Positions 34,806 through 44,665 of a stretch of DNA of 64,000 nucleotides are shown one piece after another. The DNA comes from JACCYU01 sp050740315 (lineage in GTDB: Bacteria > Pseudomonadota > Gammaproteobacteria > JACCYU01). Location of the stretch: assembly GCA_050740315.1 (NCBI GenBank), contig JBOIDC010000005.1:6996-70995 (forward strand), given 5' to 3'. Within the stretch, counting starts at the first letter, position 1. Every line of letters begins with the position of its first letter. A program made the position numbers and the translations under genes. A model generated the notes under the pieces. The model worked only from the letters and a program-made list of their open reading frames with translations. It ran no database searches and had not been told where the DNA came from.

Positions 34806-36089
34806 ATGAGTGCCAGACCTGAGATAAGCGGTTCGACAGTGCAGGACCACATGCGGGAGATGGGCTGCAAAGCGCGAGCCGCGGCCCGGCAGCTCGCGCG
34901 GATGGACAGCGGCGCAAAGAATGCCGCGCTCGCCGCCATCGCGCGCGCGATCGAAGACGCTGCGACGGAGCTTACCGCCGAGAATCAGAAGGATCTCGAA
35001 GCGGGCCGCAAGCGGGGGCTGGATCAAGCCCTGCTCGACAGGCTGGCGTTGACCGAATCGCGCATCGCCGCCATGGCCCAGGGGCTTGGCCAGATCGTGG
35101 CGCTGCCCGATCCCGTCGGTGCGATCACCGATCTGTGCTATCGGCCCTCGGGTATCCAGGTGGGCCGCATGCGCGTGCCGCTGGGGGTAGTCGGCATCAT
35201 CTACGAGTCGCGTCCGAACGTGACCGCCGATGCGGCCGGCCTGTGCCTCAAGTCCGGCAACGCGGCCATCCTGCGCGGCGGCTCCGAAGCATTTCATTCA
35301 AACCAGGCCATCGCGCGCTGCATTCACGCCGGTCTCGACGAAGCGGGGGCGCCGCGCGATGCCGTGCAGGTGGTGGCAACCACGGATCGCGCCGCGGTCG
35401 GCGAGCTGCTCGCCATGCGCGAGTATGTGGACGTCATTATCCCGCGCGGCGGCAAGGGGCTGATCGAGCGCGTGAGCCGCGAGTCGAAGATCCCGGTCAT
35501 CAAGCACTTAGACGGCGTCTGCCACGTGTATATCGACGACCGCGCCGATCTGCGCAAGGCCGAAGAGATCGCCTTCAACGCCAAAGCGCAGCGCTTTGGC
35601 GTCTGCAACGCGATGGAGACCTTGCTGATAGCCGAAGGCGTGGCCGGCGAGGTGCTGCCGCGACTGAAAAAACGTTTCGACACGAAGGGCGTCGAACTGC
35701 GGGGTTGCGCCCGCACCCGCGCCATCCTGCCGGACATCGCGGCGGCCACCGAAGCCGACTGGCGCACCGAATATCTGGCGCCGATCCTGGCGATCCGCGT
35801 GGTCGCGGACGTAGACGAGGCCATGGCGCATATCGCGGCTTATGGCTCGGCTCATACCGATACCATCGTCACCGAGGACTACTCGCGGGCCCGGCGTTTT
35901 CTGCGCGAGGTGGATTCGAGTTCGGTCATGGTCAACGCCTCCACCCGCTTCGCCGACGGTTTCGAATACGGGCTGGGCGCCGAGATCGGCATCAGCACTG
36001 ACAAGCTTCACGCCCGCGGGCCAGTGGGGCTGGAGGGCCTGACCACGCAGAAATTCGTCGTATTCGGCGACGGTCAGATCCGGGAGTGA
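34806..36089 (+). CDS. proA: Glutamate-5-semialdehyde dehydrogenase (gamma-glutamyl phosphate reductase)
   Basis: A 427-residue proline biosynthesis enzyme that reduces gamma-glutamyl phosphate with NADPH. Family signatures are PLGVVGIIYESRPNVTADAAGLCLKSGNA, the catalytic-cysteine region AQRFGVCNAMETLL, and VMVNASTRFADGFEYGLGAEIGISTDKLHARGPVG. The first ATG (34806) gives an N-terminus slightly longer than usual; an internal ATG at 34851 is an alternative. proB is not in the window. Confidence 0.95.
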   Translation: MSARPEISGSTVQDHMREMGCKARAAARQLARMDSGAKNAALAAIARAIEDAATELTAENQKDLEAGRKRGLDQALLDRLALTESRIAAMAQGLGQIVALPDPVGAITDLCYRPSGIQVGRMRVPLGVVGIIYESRPNVTADAAGLCLKSGNAAILRGGSEAFHSNQAIARCIHAGLDEAGAPRDAVQVVATTDRAAVGELLAMREYVDVIIPRGGKGLIERVSRESKIPVIKHLDGVCHVYIDDRADLRKAEEIAFNAKAQRFGVCNAMETLLIAEGVAGEVLPRLKKRFDTKGVELRGCARTRAILPDIAAATEADWRTEYLAPILAIRVVADVDEAMAHIAAYGSAHTDTIVTEDYSRARRFLREVDSSSVMVNASTRFADGFEYGLGAEIGISTDKLHARGPVGLEGLTTQKFVVFGDGQIRE

Positions 36090-36108
36090 CTGCGCTGATA
36101 CCGGTTTC

Positions 36109-36768
36109 ATGATCGGTGTCCTGGGCGGCACCTTCGATCCCATCCACTTTGGGCACATCAACCCCGCGCTGGATTTGTTGCAGGCGTTGCCGTTGCGGGA
36201 AATTCGCTTCGTCCTCGCACGCAACCCCCCCCATCGCGAGCCCCCGCTCGCCAGCGCCGCGCACCGGTGGCGGATGTTAGAACTGGCGCTGCAAGGGCAC
36301 CCGGGCCTGGTGGCCGATGATCGAGAACTGCGCCGTGACGGCCTATCCTACACGATCGACACCTTGCGCGAACTGCGCGCGGAACTCGGTGCCACACAGA
36401 CTCTGTGCCTGATCCTCGGCGCCGACGCCTTTGCCGGTTTTACGTCGTGGCAGAGCTGGCAGGAGATCCTAAAGCTGGTTCATATCGTGGTAACGGCGCG
36501 TCCCGGCAGCGCGCTGCGGGCCGAAGGAGAGGTGGGACGGCTGCTGCAGGCGCGGCGCCTGCGCTCGCCCGAGGATCTCACGCGTCATCCCTGCGGCGGC
36601 ATCCTGCCGCGTTCACTGTACCTGCGCGACATCTCGGCCACGGCCATACGCAGAGATATCGCGGCCGACAACGACGTGAGCGCCATGCTTCCCGACGCCG
36701 TGTTGCGCTATATCCAGGAACATGGCCTTTATCAAGCGACTCCCCCTAAACCCAACGTCCCAAGGTAG
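36109..36768 (+). CDS. nadD: Nicotinate-nucleotide adenylyltransferase
   Basis: A 219-residue NaMN adenylyltransferase of NAD synthesis. It has the GGTFDPIHFGHI nucleotidyltransferase motif at the N-terminus, RWRMLELA, and the C-terminal ISATAIRRDIAA (SxTxxR) motif. It follows proA by 19 bases and its stop is separated from the rsfS ATG by three bases, indicating one transcript. Confidence 0.95.
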   Translation: MIGVLGGTFDPIHFGHINPALDLLQALPLREIRFVLARNPPHREPPLASAAHRWRMLELALQGHPGLVADDRELRRDGLSYTIDTLRELRAELGATQTLCLILGADAFAGFTSWQSWQEILKLVHIVVTARPGSALRAEGEVGRLLQARRLRSPEDLTRHPCGGILPRSLYLRDISATAIRRDIAADNDVSAMLPDAVLRYIQEHGLYQATPPKPNVPR

Positions 36769-36771
36769 GTG

Positions 36772-37122
36772 ATGGAAATAGAAAACTTGCAGCAACTCGT
36801 GGTCGCCGCGCTCGGCGACCTTAAGGCTCAGGATATTCGGGTAATCGACGTACGCGACAAGACGCCCATTACGGATCTGATGGTGATCGCGTCGGGCACC
36901 TCGGATCGTCACGTCAAAGCGCTGGCCGACAGCGTTATCGCCAGGGCCAAACAGGCTGGTGTGCAGCCGCTCGGGATCGAGGGCGCGCGTGAGGCCGAGT
37001 GGGTGCTGGTCGATCTGAACGACATCATCGTGCACGTGATGCTGCCGCGCGTGCGCGATTTTTATAATCTGGAACGCCTCTGGATGATGGACGAGCCCAT
37101 GGAATCCCGCGCGCGGTCCTGA
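36772..37122 (+). CDS. rsfS: Ribosomal silencing factor RsfS
   Basis: A 116-residue RsfS/Iojap protein that binds uL14 on the 50S subunit and blocks subunit joining in starvation. The family core is seen in ALGDLKAQDIRVIDVRDKTPITDLMVIASGTSDRHVKALAD and EGAREAEWVLVDLNDIIVHVM. The ATG at 36772 has AAGG about five bases upstream; a GTG one codon earlier also fits. nadD-rsfS-rlmH is a widely conserved order. Confidence 0.94.
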   Translation: MEIENLQQLVVAALGDLKAQDIRVIDVRDKTPITDLMVIASGTSDRHVKALADSVIARAKQAGVQPLGIEGAREAEWVLVDLNDIIVHVMLPRVRDFYNLERLWMMDEPMESRARS

Positions 37123-37162
37123 CGCCGCGCGCCCGGTAAACATCCGCAGGTCATCCGCGCGC

Positions 37163-37630
37163 ATGCGCCTTCGCTTGCTGGCCGTGGGCACGCGCGTGCC
37201 GGACTGGGTCAGCGCCGGATTTCAGGACTACGCGCGGCGCCTGCCGCCGCAATGGGGTTTTTCGCTCAAGGAAATTCCGGCTTCCAAACGCCGGCCGCCG
37301 GACCCGGCTCGATGCAAGGCCGACGAGGGCGCGCGGCTGCTGGCCGCATTGACCACACCTGCTCGCGTGATCGCGCTCGATGAAAGGGGGCGCGCCTGGC
37401 GTACCGAGGACCTGGCTTTGCGACTCGAGGCCTGGCTGCAATCCGGCCAGGACGTGGCTTTCATGATCGGCGGGCCGGACGGGCTCGCGCCCGTCTGTCT
37501 CGAACGCGCCGATGAGCGCTGGTCGTTATCGGCCTTGACCCTTCCGCATGCGCTGGTGCGGGTCATCGTGGCCGAGCAGCTCTATCGGGCCTCGACGATG
37601 TTGCGCAATCATCCCTACCATCGCCGTTAG
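37163..37630 (+). CDS. rlmH: 23S rRNA pseudouridine(1915)-N3-methyltransferase
   Basis: A 155-residue SPOUT-class methyltransferase acting on 70S ribosomes. Typical features are MRLRLLAVGTRVPDW, VIALDERGRAW, FMIGGPDGLAP forming the knotted SAM pocket, and the C-terminal EQLYRASTMLRNHPYHR. It is of standard length and in its usual place after rsfS. Confidence 0.95.
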   Translation: MRLRLLAVGTRVPDWVSAGFQDYARRLPPQWGFSLKEIPASKRRPPDPARCKADEGARLLAALTTPARVIALDERGRAWRTEDLALRLEAWLQSGQDVAFMIGGPDGLAPVCLERADERWSLSALTLPHALVRVIVAEQLYRASTMLRNHPYHRR

Positions 37631-37646
37631 CCGCCGCGTTTCCCTC

Positions 37647-38225
37647 ATGCGTCGACCGCAGCTGATCCTCGCTTCCGCTTCGCCCCGGCGCGCCCGGTTG
37701 TTGCGGCAGATCGGCATCGAATTCGACGTCTTGCCGGTAGACATTGACGAGACCCGGCGCGCGGGTGAACCTGTGCGAGACTACGTGCTGCGTCTGGCGC
37801 TCGACAAGGCTCAGGCGGCGGTGTGCGCAGCGAGGTCCGGTCTGCCCGTGCTGGGCGCGGATACGGCGATCTGTCTCGATGGGGCGATGCTGGGCAAGCC
37901 CGCGGATAAACGCGAGGCGCTGGCGATGCTGGCGGCGCTGTCGGGGCGCGATCATCTTGTGTATACCGGTGTCGCGATGAGCGCCGCCGGGCGGCATGCG
38001 CAGCGGCTTTCCTGTACGCGGGTTCGTTTTCGCGAAATCAGCGCCGCCGAACGCGAGGCCTACTGGATGACCGGTGAACCCAGGGGCAAGGCGGGCGCCT
38101 ACGCGATCCAGGGCCAAGCCGCGGTTTTTGTCACGGCGCTGCACGGCAGTTATTCGGGGGTGATGGGTTTGCCGCTCGCCGAAACCGGCGAATTGATGCG
38201 GGCCTTCGGCATCGGAATTTTCTAA
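37647..38225 (+). CDS. maf: Maf-family nucleoside triphosphate pyrophosphatase
   Basis: A 192-residue Maf house-cleaning NTP pyrophosphatase. SASPRR (SxSPRR) at the N-terminus and the PVLGADTAICLDG aspartate block are intact. GKAGAYAIQGQAAVFV is the family's nucleotide-recognition loop. The ATG at 37647 is right before the LILASASP strand; an earlier in-frame start would overlap rlmH by 80 bases. By position next to rng it corresponds to yhdE-like dTTP/UTP pyrophosphatase. Confidence 0.92.
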   Translation: MRRPQLILASASPRRARLLRQIGIEFDVLPVDIDETRRAGEPVRDYVLRLALDKAQAAVCAARSGLPVLGADTAICLDGAMLGKPADKREALAMLAALSGRDHLVYTGVAMSAAGRHAQRLSCTRVRFREISAAEREAYWMTGEPRGKAGAYAIQGQAAVFVTALHGSYSGVMGLPLAETGELMRAFGIGIF

Positions 38226-38276
38226 ACCTGGCGTTAAACAGCGTCGGATTGGCAGCAGGACTGAACGGACTGAACA

Positions 38277-39752
38277 ATGAGCGAAGAGATTCTGATCAAC
38301 GTCACGCCCCAGGAGACGCGCATCGCGATCGTCGAGAACGGCGTGTTGCAGGAGATCTGGATCGAGCGCAGCCGCAAGCGCGGTCTGGTCGGCAACATCT
38401 ACAAAGGCAAGGTCAGCCGCGTGATGCCGGGCATGGACGCGGCGTTCGTGGACATCGGGCTGGAGAAAGCGGCGTTTCTGCACGCCTCGGATGTGGGCGT
38501 GGTGGTGGAGGAGCTGGCAGAAGGCGGCGTGACCACGCACCGCGAACCCATCGGCCGGTTGCTGCACGAGGGTCAGCAGTTGCTGGTACAGGTGGTCAAG
38601 GACCAGCTGGGCACCAAGGGCGCGCGGTTGACCACGCATCTGACCATCCCGTCGCGTTATCTGGTGTCGTCGCCCAGCGGCGTCATGATCGGTATCTCGT
38701 CCAAGATTGAGGACGACGCGGAGCGCCTGCGCCTCAAGAGCATCGTGGAGCGGCTGGTCGCTGAAGCCGGCCGTCCGTGCGGATATATCGTGCGCACCGC
38801 GGCGGACGGCGCGACCGAGGACGCCCTGGCGCGGGATATGCATTTCCTCGAAAAGCTATGGACGACCATCAGCGAACACGCAGAGCGCGCCGCGCCCGGG
38901 TCGGCGGTGTACGCCGAGCTGCCGCTGGCGCTGCGCACTCTGCGGGATATGGCCGGCTATGACGTCGAAAAGGTGCGCATCGATTCGCGCGAGACGTTCC
39001 AGAAGGTCAATGAGTTCATCGAGTCGCTGATGCCGGAAATGGCCGGCAGGGTTGAGCACTATCCGGGCGAACGCCCGATTTTCGACCTGTATGGGATCGA
39101 AGACGAGATACAGAAGGCGCTGGAGCGCAAGGTGCAACTGAAATCCGGCGGTTATCTGATCATCGATCAGACCGAGGCCATGACCACCATCGACGTGAAC
39201 ACCGGCGGATTTACCGGTCACCGCAACCTCGAAGAGACTATCTTCAAGACCAATCTCGAGGCCACGCAGGCCATCGCGCGGCAACTGCGTCTGCGTAATC
39301 TGGGGGGCATCATCATTATCGATTTCATCGATATGACGCAGGAAGACCATCGGCGGCAGGTGATGCGCGCGCTGGAGAAAAGCCTGGAAAAGGATCACGC
39401 CAAAAGTCACGTGAGCGAGGTGTCGCCGCTGGGGCTCGTGGCCATGACGCGCAAGCGCACCCGCGAAAGCCTGGAGCACGTGTTGTGCGAGCCCTGCGGG
39501 ACTTGCGGCGGGCGCGGCACCTTGAAGACGGCGGAAACGGTGTGCTACGAGCTGTTTCGCGAGATCCTGCGCGATGCGCGCCAGTTCGAGGCCAACGAGC
39601 TGCTGGTGCTGGCGGCGCAGGAGGTGGTGGACATGCTGCTGGACGAGGAGTCCACCAGCCTGGCGGAGCTGGAGGAATTTATCGGCAAGCCGATCAAATT
39701 TCAGGTCGAACAGCTTTATACTCAAGAGCAGTTCGATGTCGTTCCCATGTAG
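38277..39752 (+). CDS. rng: Ribonuclease G
   Basis: A 491-residue RNase E/G-family endoribonuclease for 16S rRNA 5' maturation and mRNA decay. It has an N-terminal S1 domain (GNIYKGKVSRVMPGMDAAFVDIG), catalytic region with TIDVNTGGFTGHRN and IIIIDFIDM (the two metal-binding aspartates), and the zinc-link CEPCGTCGGRG. Length matches RNase G, without the C-terminal scaffold of RNase E. maf-rng-yhdP is a conserved order. Confidence 0.95.
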   Translation: MSEEILINVTPQETRIAIVENGVLQEIWIERSRKRGLVGNIYKGKVSRVMPGMDAAFVDIGLEKAAFLHASDVGVVVEELAEGGVTTHREPIGRLLHEGQQLLVQVVKDQLGTKGARLTTHLTIPSRYLVSSPSGVMIGISSKIEDDAERLRLKSIVERLVAEAGRPCGYIVRTAADGATEDALARDMHFLEKLWTTISEHAERAAPGSAVYAELPLALRTLRDMAGYDVEKVRIDSRETFQKVNEFIESLMPEMAGRVEHYPGERPIFDLYGIEDEIQKALERKVQLKSGGYLIIDQTEAMTTIDVNTGGFTGHRNLEETIFKTNLEATQAIARQLRLRNLGGIIIIDFIDMTQEDHRRQVMRALEKSLEKDHAKSHVSEVSPLGLVAMTRKRTRESLEHVLCEPCGTCGGRGTLKTAETVCYELFREILRDARQFEANELLVLAAQEVVDMLLDEESTSLAELEEFIGKPIKFQVEQLYTQEQFDVVPM

Positions 39753-39901
39753 CCGGGCGCGCCACGCCCGTTTACGGGGCGTCAAAACCCCGCTCGAAAC
39801 GCTCATCAACCGGTGTATGCCCGTGTTTCGATAACTTTGCCAGCAGGCCGCTGAGGTTCCGCACGGATCGCGATGATGTCACTTTATTTCCTTTCCCTGT
39901 C

Positions 39902-42900
39902 ATGAACGCCGTGCTGCAGCGCTGCTTCACGCTGTTGTTATTGCTGGTCACCCTGTCGATGGTCGCGTTCGCGGGAATCCGCCTGGCCACACCGTGGCTT
40001 GCCGGACAACGCGAAGCCATCGAAGCGTTGGCCAGCGCGTCGCTGGGCCGGCCGGTGACGATAGGCGCGATCGCCGCCGAGTGGCGCGGACTGGCGCCGG
40101 ACCTGCGGCTGCGGCATGTCAAGGTCAAAGATCGCAGCGGAAACATCTTGCTGAGTTTCGACGAAGCCCGCCTTACGCCCGATCTGATCAACAGCGTGCT
40201 CCGCGGTCGCGCGCAATTGAGTCGGCTGTACGTGGCGGGCGCGGATGTTCAACTCGTACGCCGCGCCGACGGGCGCGTTATCGTGCGCGGCATCAACCGG
40301 CGGCAAGCCAGCGACTTCGACCCGGCCGATCTCGTCGTATCGCTTTGGGACAGCCGGATTCGCTGGGAGGATCGCCGCCTGGACGTCGATTATCGGCTGG
40401 AACGTGTCGATGCCACGCTCGATGCCCGCGGCGGGCAGACCCGTGTGCGCGCAAGGGCGGCGCTGGCCGGCGACAGCGACGGTCACATCATGCTGGCCGC
40501 GAATTTGCGCGGCATGCTGGCGCGGCGCGAGGAGTTGCGCGGTAATTTCTATACCAGGGCGCGAGATCTGCCCTTGGCCAGGTTGCCTGCGTGGTCGCAC
40601 GCGAATGTGCAGCGCGGTGCGGCCAGCCTGGAGGTCTGGGGTGATCTGGCGGATGGTACAGTCACGCGCGTTATCGGGCATGGCGATATCAATGACGCCG
40701 TGGTTGCCGGTGGACATCGTCTGGCGCGCGTGGCGGCGAAGTTTGCATGGCAGGCGCGGATGCGCGGCTGGCGCCTGCAGCTGGCGGACCTTGAGGTCAT
40801 GGATGCCGGTCGCGGCTGGCGCATGGCCTCAGCGGCGCTCGATCATCGAATCGCGCAGGACGGGCAGGCGAATTACCAAGGATGGCTGAGCCACGCACGA
40901 GTCGAGCACCTGCTGGCCTTGCTGCCGCACACGGATCCAGGCGCGCTCGCGCAAAAGCTTGTTGCCCGCGCGCCCGTCGGCGGGTTATCGAAAACCCGCT
41001 TCGAGCTACGGCTCAAAGACGGCGAGATCGATAACTACCACGTTCGTGGCCGGTTTCACGACTTGAGTCTGGCCGCCGATCCCGATACCCTCGGTTTCGC
41101 GGGCGCGGATGGATGTTTCGCGCTCAGCCGCAATGAAGGGGCGCTGGCATTGCGCACCCGTCGCCTCGAAGTCAGGTATCCGCGACTGTTCGCCGATACC
41201 CTGAGATTCGATGATCTGCGCGGCGACCTGCGCTGGCAGCGGGAAAGCGGCCGCATGGTTATCCGGTCGCCGGGTCTTGCCATCAGCAACGAAGACTTTG
41301 CCGCCCGCGGGCCATTCGAACTGCGTGTCGACATGGACGGACCGTATCTCGATATGCGAATCGCGCTCAGTCGCGGCAATGTGGCGAAGGCCGCGGATTA
41401 CCTGCCTGTAAAAATCCTCTCGCCCCGCGCCATTGAGTGGCTGCGACAGGCGCTGGTCGCGGGAAAGCTTATCGGCGGCGACGTGCGGTTCAAGGGTCGG
41501 ATCGCCGGTTTCCCGTTCCGCGATGGCGGCGGCGACTTCGAGGCGCGCCTTGATCTCGAGCAGGGCATCCTCGATTACCGCCCGGGCTGGCCGAAAGTGG
41601 AAGCGGCGCAGGCACAAGTCGTGTTCCGTGGCCCGTCGCTGTCCGTCACCAGTACCCGTGCGCGCGTACTGGATAGTCAAATCGAGTCGGCGGCGATTCG
41701 TATCCCCGATCTGCGGGAAGGCGACCTGCACGTCAAGCTTGAGGGGCGGGGTCCGGTGAATGACATCGCGCGGTATTTGCAGCGATCGATCCTGGTCGAG
41801 TCCAAGGTTTTCGAGCGGCTGACGGTCGCCGGCGACAGCCGGCTCGCGCTCGATCTGCGGTTGCCGCTTGCCGATCTCAAAGAAACAGACCCCGAGAAAA
41901 CAGACGAGCAGCCGCAGGTGTCGGGGCGCGTGCGGCTCGACGGCGCGACGCTGCGCATAACGCCGCCGGACATCGAGTTTACCGATATCGAGGGCGAGCT
42001 GGCGTTCGGAACCGAGGGATTCCGGGGCGAAGCCCTGACCGGGCGCTTTGAGGGCAGGAAGGTCAGCGCCGATGTAGCGCCGGCTGGCGACCGCCGCACG
42101 GACGTACTGGTGCGCGGCGGTCTGCCGGCGAGCTTGCTGCTGGACAGATTCGAACATCCCGCCCTCGAGCAGGTCCAGGGCCAGTCGGACTGGCGCGCGC
42201 GGCTACGGCTGCCCGCGTTCAAAAAAGCCGAACCTCAGCACCAGCCGCGGCCGATAGGGTTCAGCCTCGCATCCAGTCTGCAGGGCACCGCAGTCAGGCT
42301 CCCGCAGCCGTTGACAAAACCCGCGGCCGCGCGCCGGCCTTTCCGCCTGGTCACCGCGTTCGGCGACGCCCGTCAGCATCCCATCCGCGTGCAGTACGGG
42401 CGAGACCTCTCCGCCGTATTCGCCCTGAGCAGGGATCCCGACGGCCTGCGGCTGGCGCGCGGCGAGCTTCGCGTCGCCCGTGGCAGGGCCACATTGCCGC
42501 GCGCGGGCGTCAAGGTGAAGGCCGCGCTGGCTGAATTTTCCGTGTCGGATTGGGCGCCGTGGGTGGACGCGAGCGGCCACTCGCCGCCGGCGGGCGGTTC
42601 TATCCTGCGCGAACTGGACGTGACGGCCGGTCATTTGCAGTGGTCGGGAAGACGCTTCGACAATGTTCGGCTTGCCGCGGTGAAAAAAAACGCGCGTTGG
42701 GCGGCCACTGTCGAGTCCGCGCAGGTTGCCGGCCGGATCAGCGTCCCGGTCGACATGACCTCAGGGGCGCTTCTGGTGGCTAATCTGCGGCACCTCTATC
42801 TGGAGACAGTCAATGGCGCGACCTCGGTGATGGATCCGCGCAAGCTGCCGCCGTTGCGGGTGACCAGCCAGGCGTTGCGCATCGACGGCTTCGAGTTCAA

Positions 42901-43705
42901 CGGCCTGCATCTGGAGACGGCGCGCCTGAAAGATGGCATGCTGGTGCGCAAGCTGGAACTTTCGGCGCCAGACTTCAAGGGGCAGGCGCGGGGCCGCTGG
43001 CGCTTCGGCGAGGCGGGTCATCTTTCCAGTTTCGATTTCGCGCTGGATAGCGGGAACCTCGGCGAAATACTCCGGCGCTGGGATTTACAGCACAGCGTGC
43101 GCGATGGCGTGGCCCGGGTCGAGGCACACCTCGCCTGGCCGGACGCGCCCAGTCGCATCGATCTGGCGGGACTTGAGGGGCGCGCTCGGCTGCGGGTCCA
43201 GGACGGCAGGCTGCGTGATGTCAACCCGGGTGCGGGCCGTCTGCTGGGCCTGTTCAATCTGGGCGCCATATCGCGGCGGCTGTCGCTGGATTTCAGCGAT
43301 CTGTTCAGAACCGGCCTCAGCTTCGATACCATGACAGGCGACCTGAGGTTTCACGACACCAACATGTATACGGACAATCTGGTGATCGATGGTCCCGCCG
43401 CGCAGATCAAGATCACCGGACGCACCGGACTGGTCGCGCGCGATTACGATCAGCGGGTTGTGGTGGTGCCTGAAATCATGTCGGGCCTGCCGCTCGCCGG
43501 CGCGTTACTGGGTGGCCCGGCCGTGGGTGCGGGGCTGTTCATGGCGGAAAAGGTATTCGACGAACTGGAAGATCCAGGCATCGATGAGGCAGAAGGTATC
43601 CTTTACACGGTTACCGGTCCGTGGGAAACCCCGCGGATCGACCCGGCCGAACCGCGCGCGCAGACGGCGCCACCAGCGAAAAAATTCCCGTATACCATAC
43701 GATAG
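39902..43705 (+). CDS. yhdP: YhdP family protein (AsmA-like, phospholipid transport candidate)
   Basis: A 1267-residue AsmA-superfamily protein with one N-terminal membrane helix (residues about 8-30, CFTLLLLLVTLSMVAFAGIRLA) and a very long beta-rich periplasmic body. The end is typical: GRLLGLFNLGAISRRLSLDFSDLF, then FDTMTGDLRF, and a hydrophobic-rich terminal VVPEIMSGLPLAGALLGGPAVGAGLF. In E. coli YhdP helps move phospholipids toward the outer membrane. The ATG at 39902 starts the signal-anchor; 149 bases separate it from rng. Confidence 0.9.
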   Translation: MNAVLQRCFTLLLLLVTLSMVAFAGIRLATPWLAGQREAIEALASASLGRPVTIGAIAAEWRGLAPDLRLRHVKVKDRSGNILLSFDEARLTPDLINSVLRGRAQLSRLYVAGADVQLVRRADGRVIVRGINRRQASDFDPADLVVSLWDSRIRWEDRRLDVDYRLERVDATLDARGGQTRVRARAALAGDSDGHIMLAANLRGMLARREELRGNFYTRARDLPLARLPAWSHANVQRGAASLEVWGDLADGTVTRVIGHGDINDAVVAGGHRLARVAAKFAWQARMRGWRLQLADLEVMDAGRGWRMASAALDHRIAQDGQANYQGWLSHARVEHLLALLPHTDPGALAQKLVARAPVGGLSKTRFELRLKDGEIDNYHVRGRFHDLSLAADPDTLGFAGADGCFALSRNEGALALRTRRLEVRYPRLFADTLRFDDLRGDLRWQRESGRMVIRSPGLAISNEDFAARGPFELRVDMDGPYLDMRIALSRGNVAKAADYLPVKILSPRAIEWLRQALVAGKLIGGDVRFKGRIAGFPFRDGGGDFEARLDLEQGILDYRPGWPKVEAAQAQVVFRGPSLSVTSTRARVLDSQIESAAIRIPDLREGDLHVKLEGRGPVNDIARYLQRSILVESKVFERLTVAGDSRLALDLRLPLADLKETDPEKTDEQPQVSGRVRLDGATLRITPPDIEFTDIEGELAFGTEGFRGEALTGRFEGRKVSADVAPAGDRRTDVLVRGGLPASLLLDRFEHPALEQVQGQSDWRARLRLPAFKKAEPQHQPRPIGFSLASSLQGTAVRLPQPLTKPAAARRPFRLVTAFGDARQHPIRVQYGRDLSAVFALSRDPDGLRLARGELRVARGRATLPRAGVKVKAALAEFSVSDWAPWVDASGHSPPAGGSILRELDVTAGHLQWSGRRFDNVRLAAVKKNARWAATVESAQVAGRISVPVDMTSGALLVANLRHLYLETVNGATSVMDPRKLPPLRVTSQALRIDGFEFNGLHLETARLKDGMLVRKLELSAPDFKGQARGRWRFGEAGHLSSFDFALDSGNLGEILRRWDLQHSVRDGVARVEAHLAWPDAPSRIDLAGLEGRARLRVQDGRLRDVNPGAGRLLGLFNLGAISRRLSLDFSDLFRTGLSFDTMTGDLRFHDTNMYTDNLVIDGPAAQIKITGRTGLVARDYDQRVVVVPEIMSGLPLAGALLGGPAVGAGLFMAEKVFDELEDPGIDEAEGILYTVTGPWETPRIDPAEPRAQTAPPAKKFPYTIR

Positions 43706-43828
43706 CTCATAATATGGTGCTGATTTGTTCAAACCGGTCGGGTGGCGTGTGCGCAGGCGTGGCGCGAACATTGTGAGACGCGCCCGACGCTCACGCGGTA
43801 CGCGTCGTTGAGGGTGCGAGACTAAGTA

Positions 43829-44665
43829 ATGCGCAAAATGGCGGCAATCCAGATGGCGTCCGGCCCCAACGTGGAGGCCAATCTGCTGGAGGCGGAACGG
43901 CTCATCGCCAGGGCGGCGGAGGCGGGTGCGGAACTGATTGTGCTGCCGGAGAACTTCGCCATCATGGGCATGTCCGAAGCAGACAAGGTTGCCATTCGCG
44001 AGCGCCCCGGCAAGGGTCGTATCCAGAATTATCTGTCCGACCAGGCGCGCCGGCACGGCGCGTGGATTGTCGGCGGCACCGTCCCGCTCGAATGCGACGA
44101 CCCCGACAAGATTTTCGCCGCCTGTCTGTTGTTCGACCCGCGCGGTCAGCAGGTGGCCCGTTACGACAAGATACATCTGTTCGACGTGCATATCGTCGAC
44201 AGCGGCGAGCGTTACGTCGAATCCGAAACCATCGCCAGCGGCAATGACGTGGTGGTGGCGGACACACCATTTGGCCGGCTGGGGCTGGCGGTCTGCTACG
44301 ACCTGAGGTTCCCGGAGCTGTTTCGCGCCATGCTGGATCGCGGCGCGGAGATCGTGGCGTTGCCCGCGGCGTTTACGGCCATGACCGGCAAGGCGCACTG
44401 GGAATGCCTGGTGCGGGCGCGCGCCATCGAGAACATGATCTACGTGCTGGCGGCCGCGCAGGGCGGTTATCATGTCAACGGCCGCGAAACCTTCGGCGAC
44501 AGCATGGTGGTGGATCCCTGGGGCGCGGTGCTGGACCGCCTGCGGCATGGGTCGGGAATCGTCGTGGCGGGTGTGGACAGAAGCCGGCTGGAATCCACGC
44601 GGCGCAATTTTCCAGCCATCGCCCACCGCAAGTTGAATCACTTGAATCAGGTCAGGAGCTTATGA
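43829..44665 (+). CDS. Carbon-nitrogen hydrolase, Nit1/deaminated glutathione amidase-like
   Basis: A 278-residue nitrilase-superfamily amidase. The Glu-Lys-Cys triad is visible as LPENFAI, YDKIHLFDVH and LAVCYDLRFPELF. This subgroup (Nit1 type) hydrolyses deaminated glutathione. Its place between yhdP and tldD is common in gammaproteobacteria. The stop overlaps the tldD ATG by four bases (ATGA). Confidence 0.9.
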   Translation: MRKMAAIQMASGPNVEANLLEAERLIARAAEAGAELIVLPENFAIMGMSEADKVAIRERPGKGRIQNYLSDQARRHGAWIVGGTVPLECDDPDKIFAACLLFDPRGQQVARYDKIHLFDVHIVDSGERYVESETIASGNDVVVADTPFGRLGLAVCYDLRFPELFRAMLDRGAEIVALPAAFTAMTGKAHWECLVRARAIENMIYVLAAAQGGYHVNGRETFGDSMVVDPWGAVLDRLRHGSGIVVAGVDRSRLESTRRNFPAIAHRKLNHLNQVRSL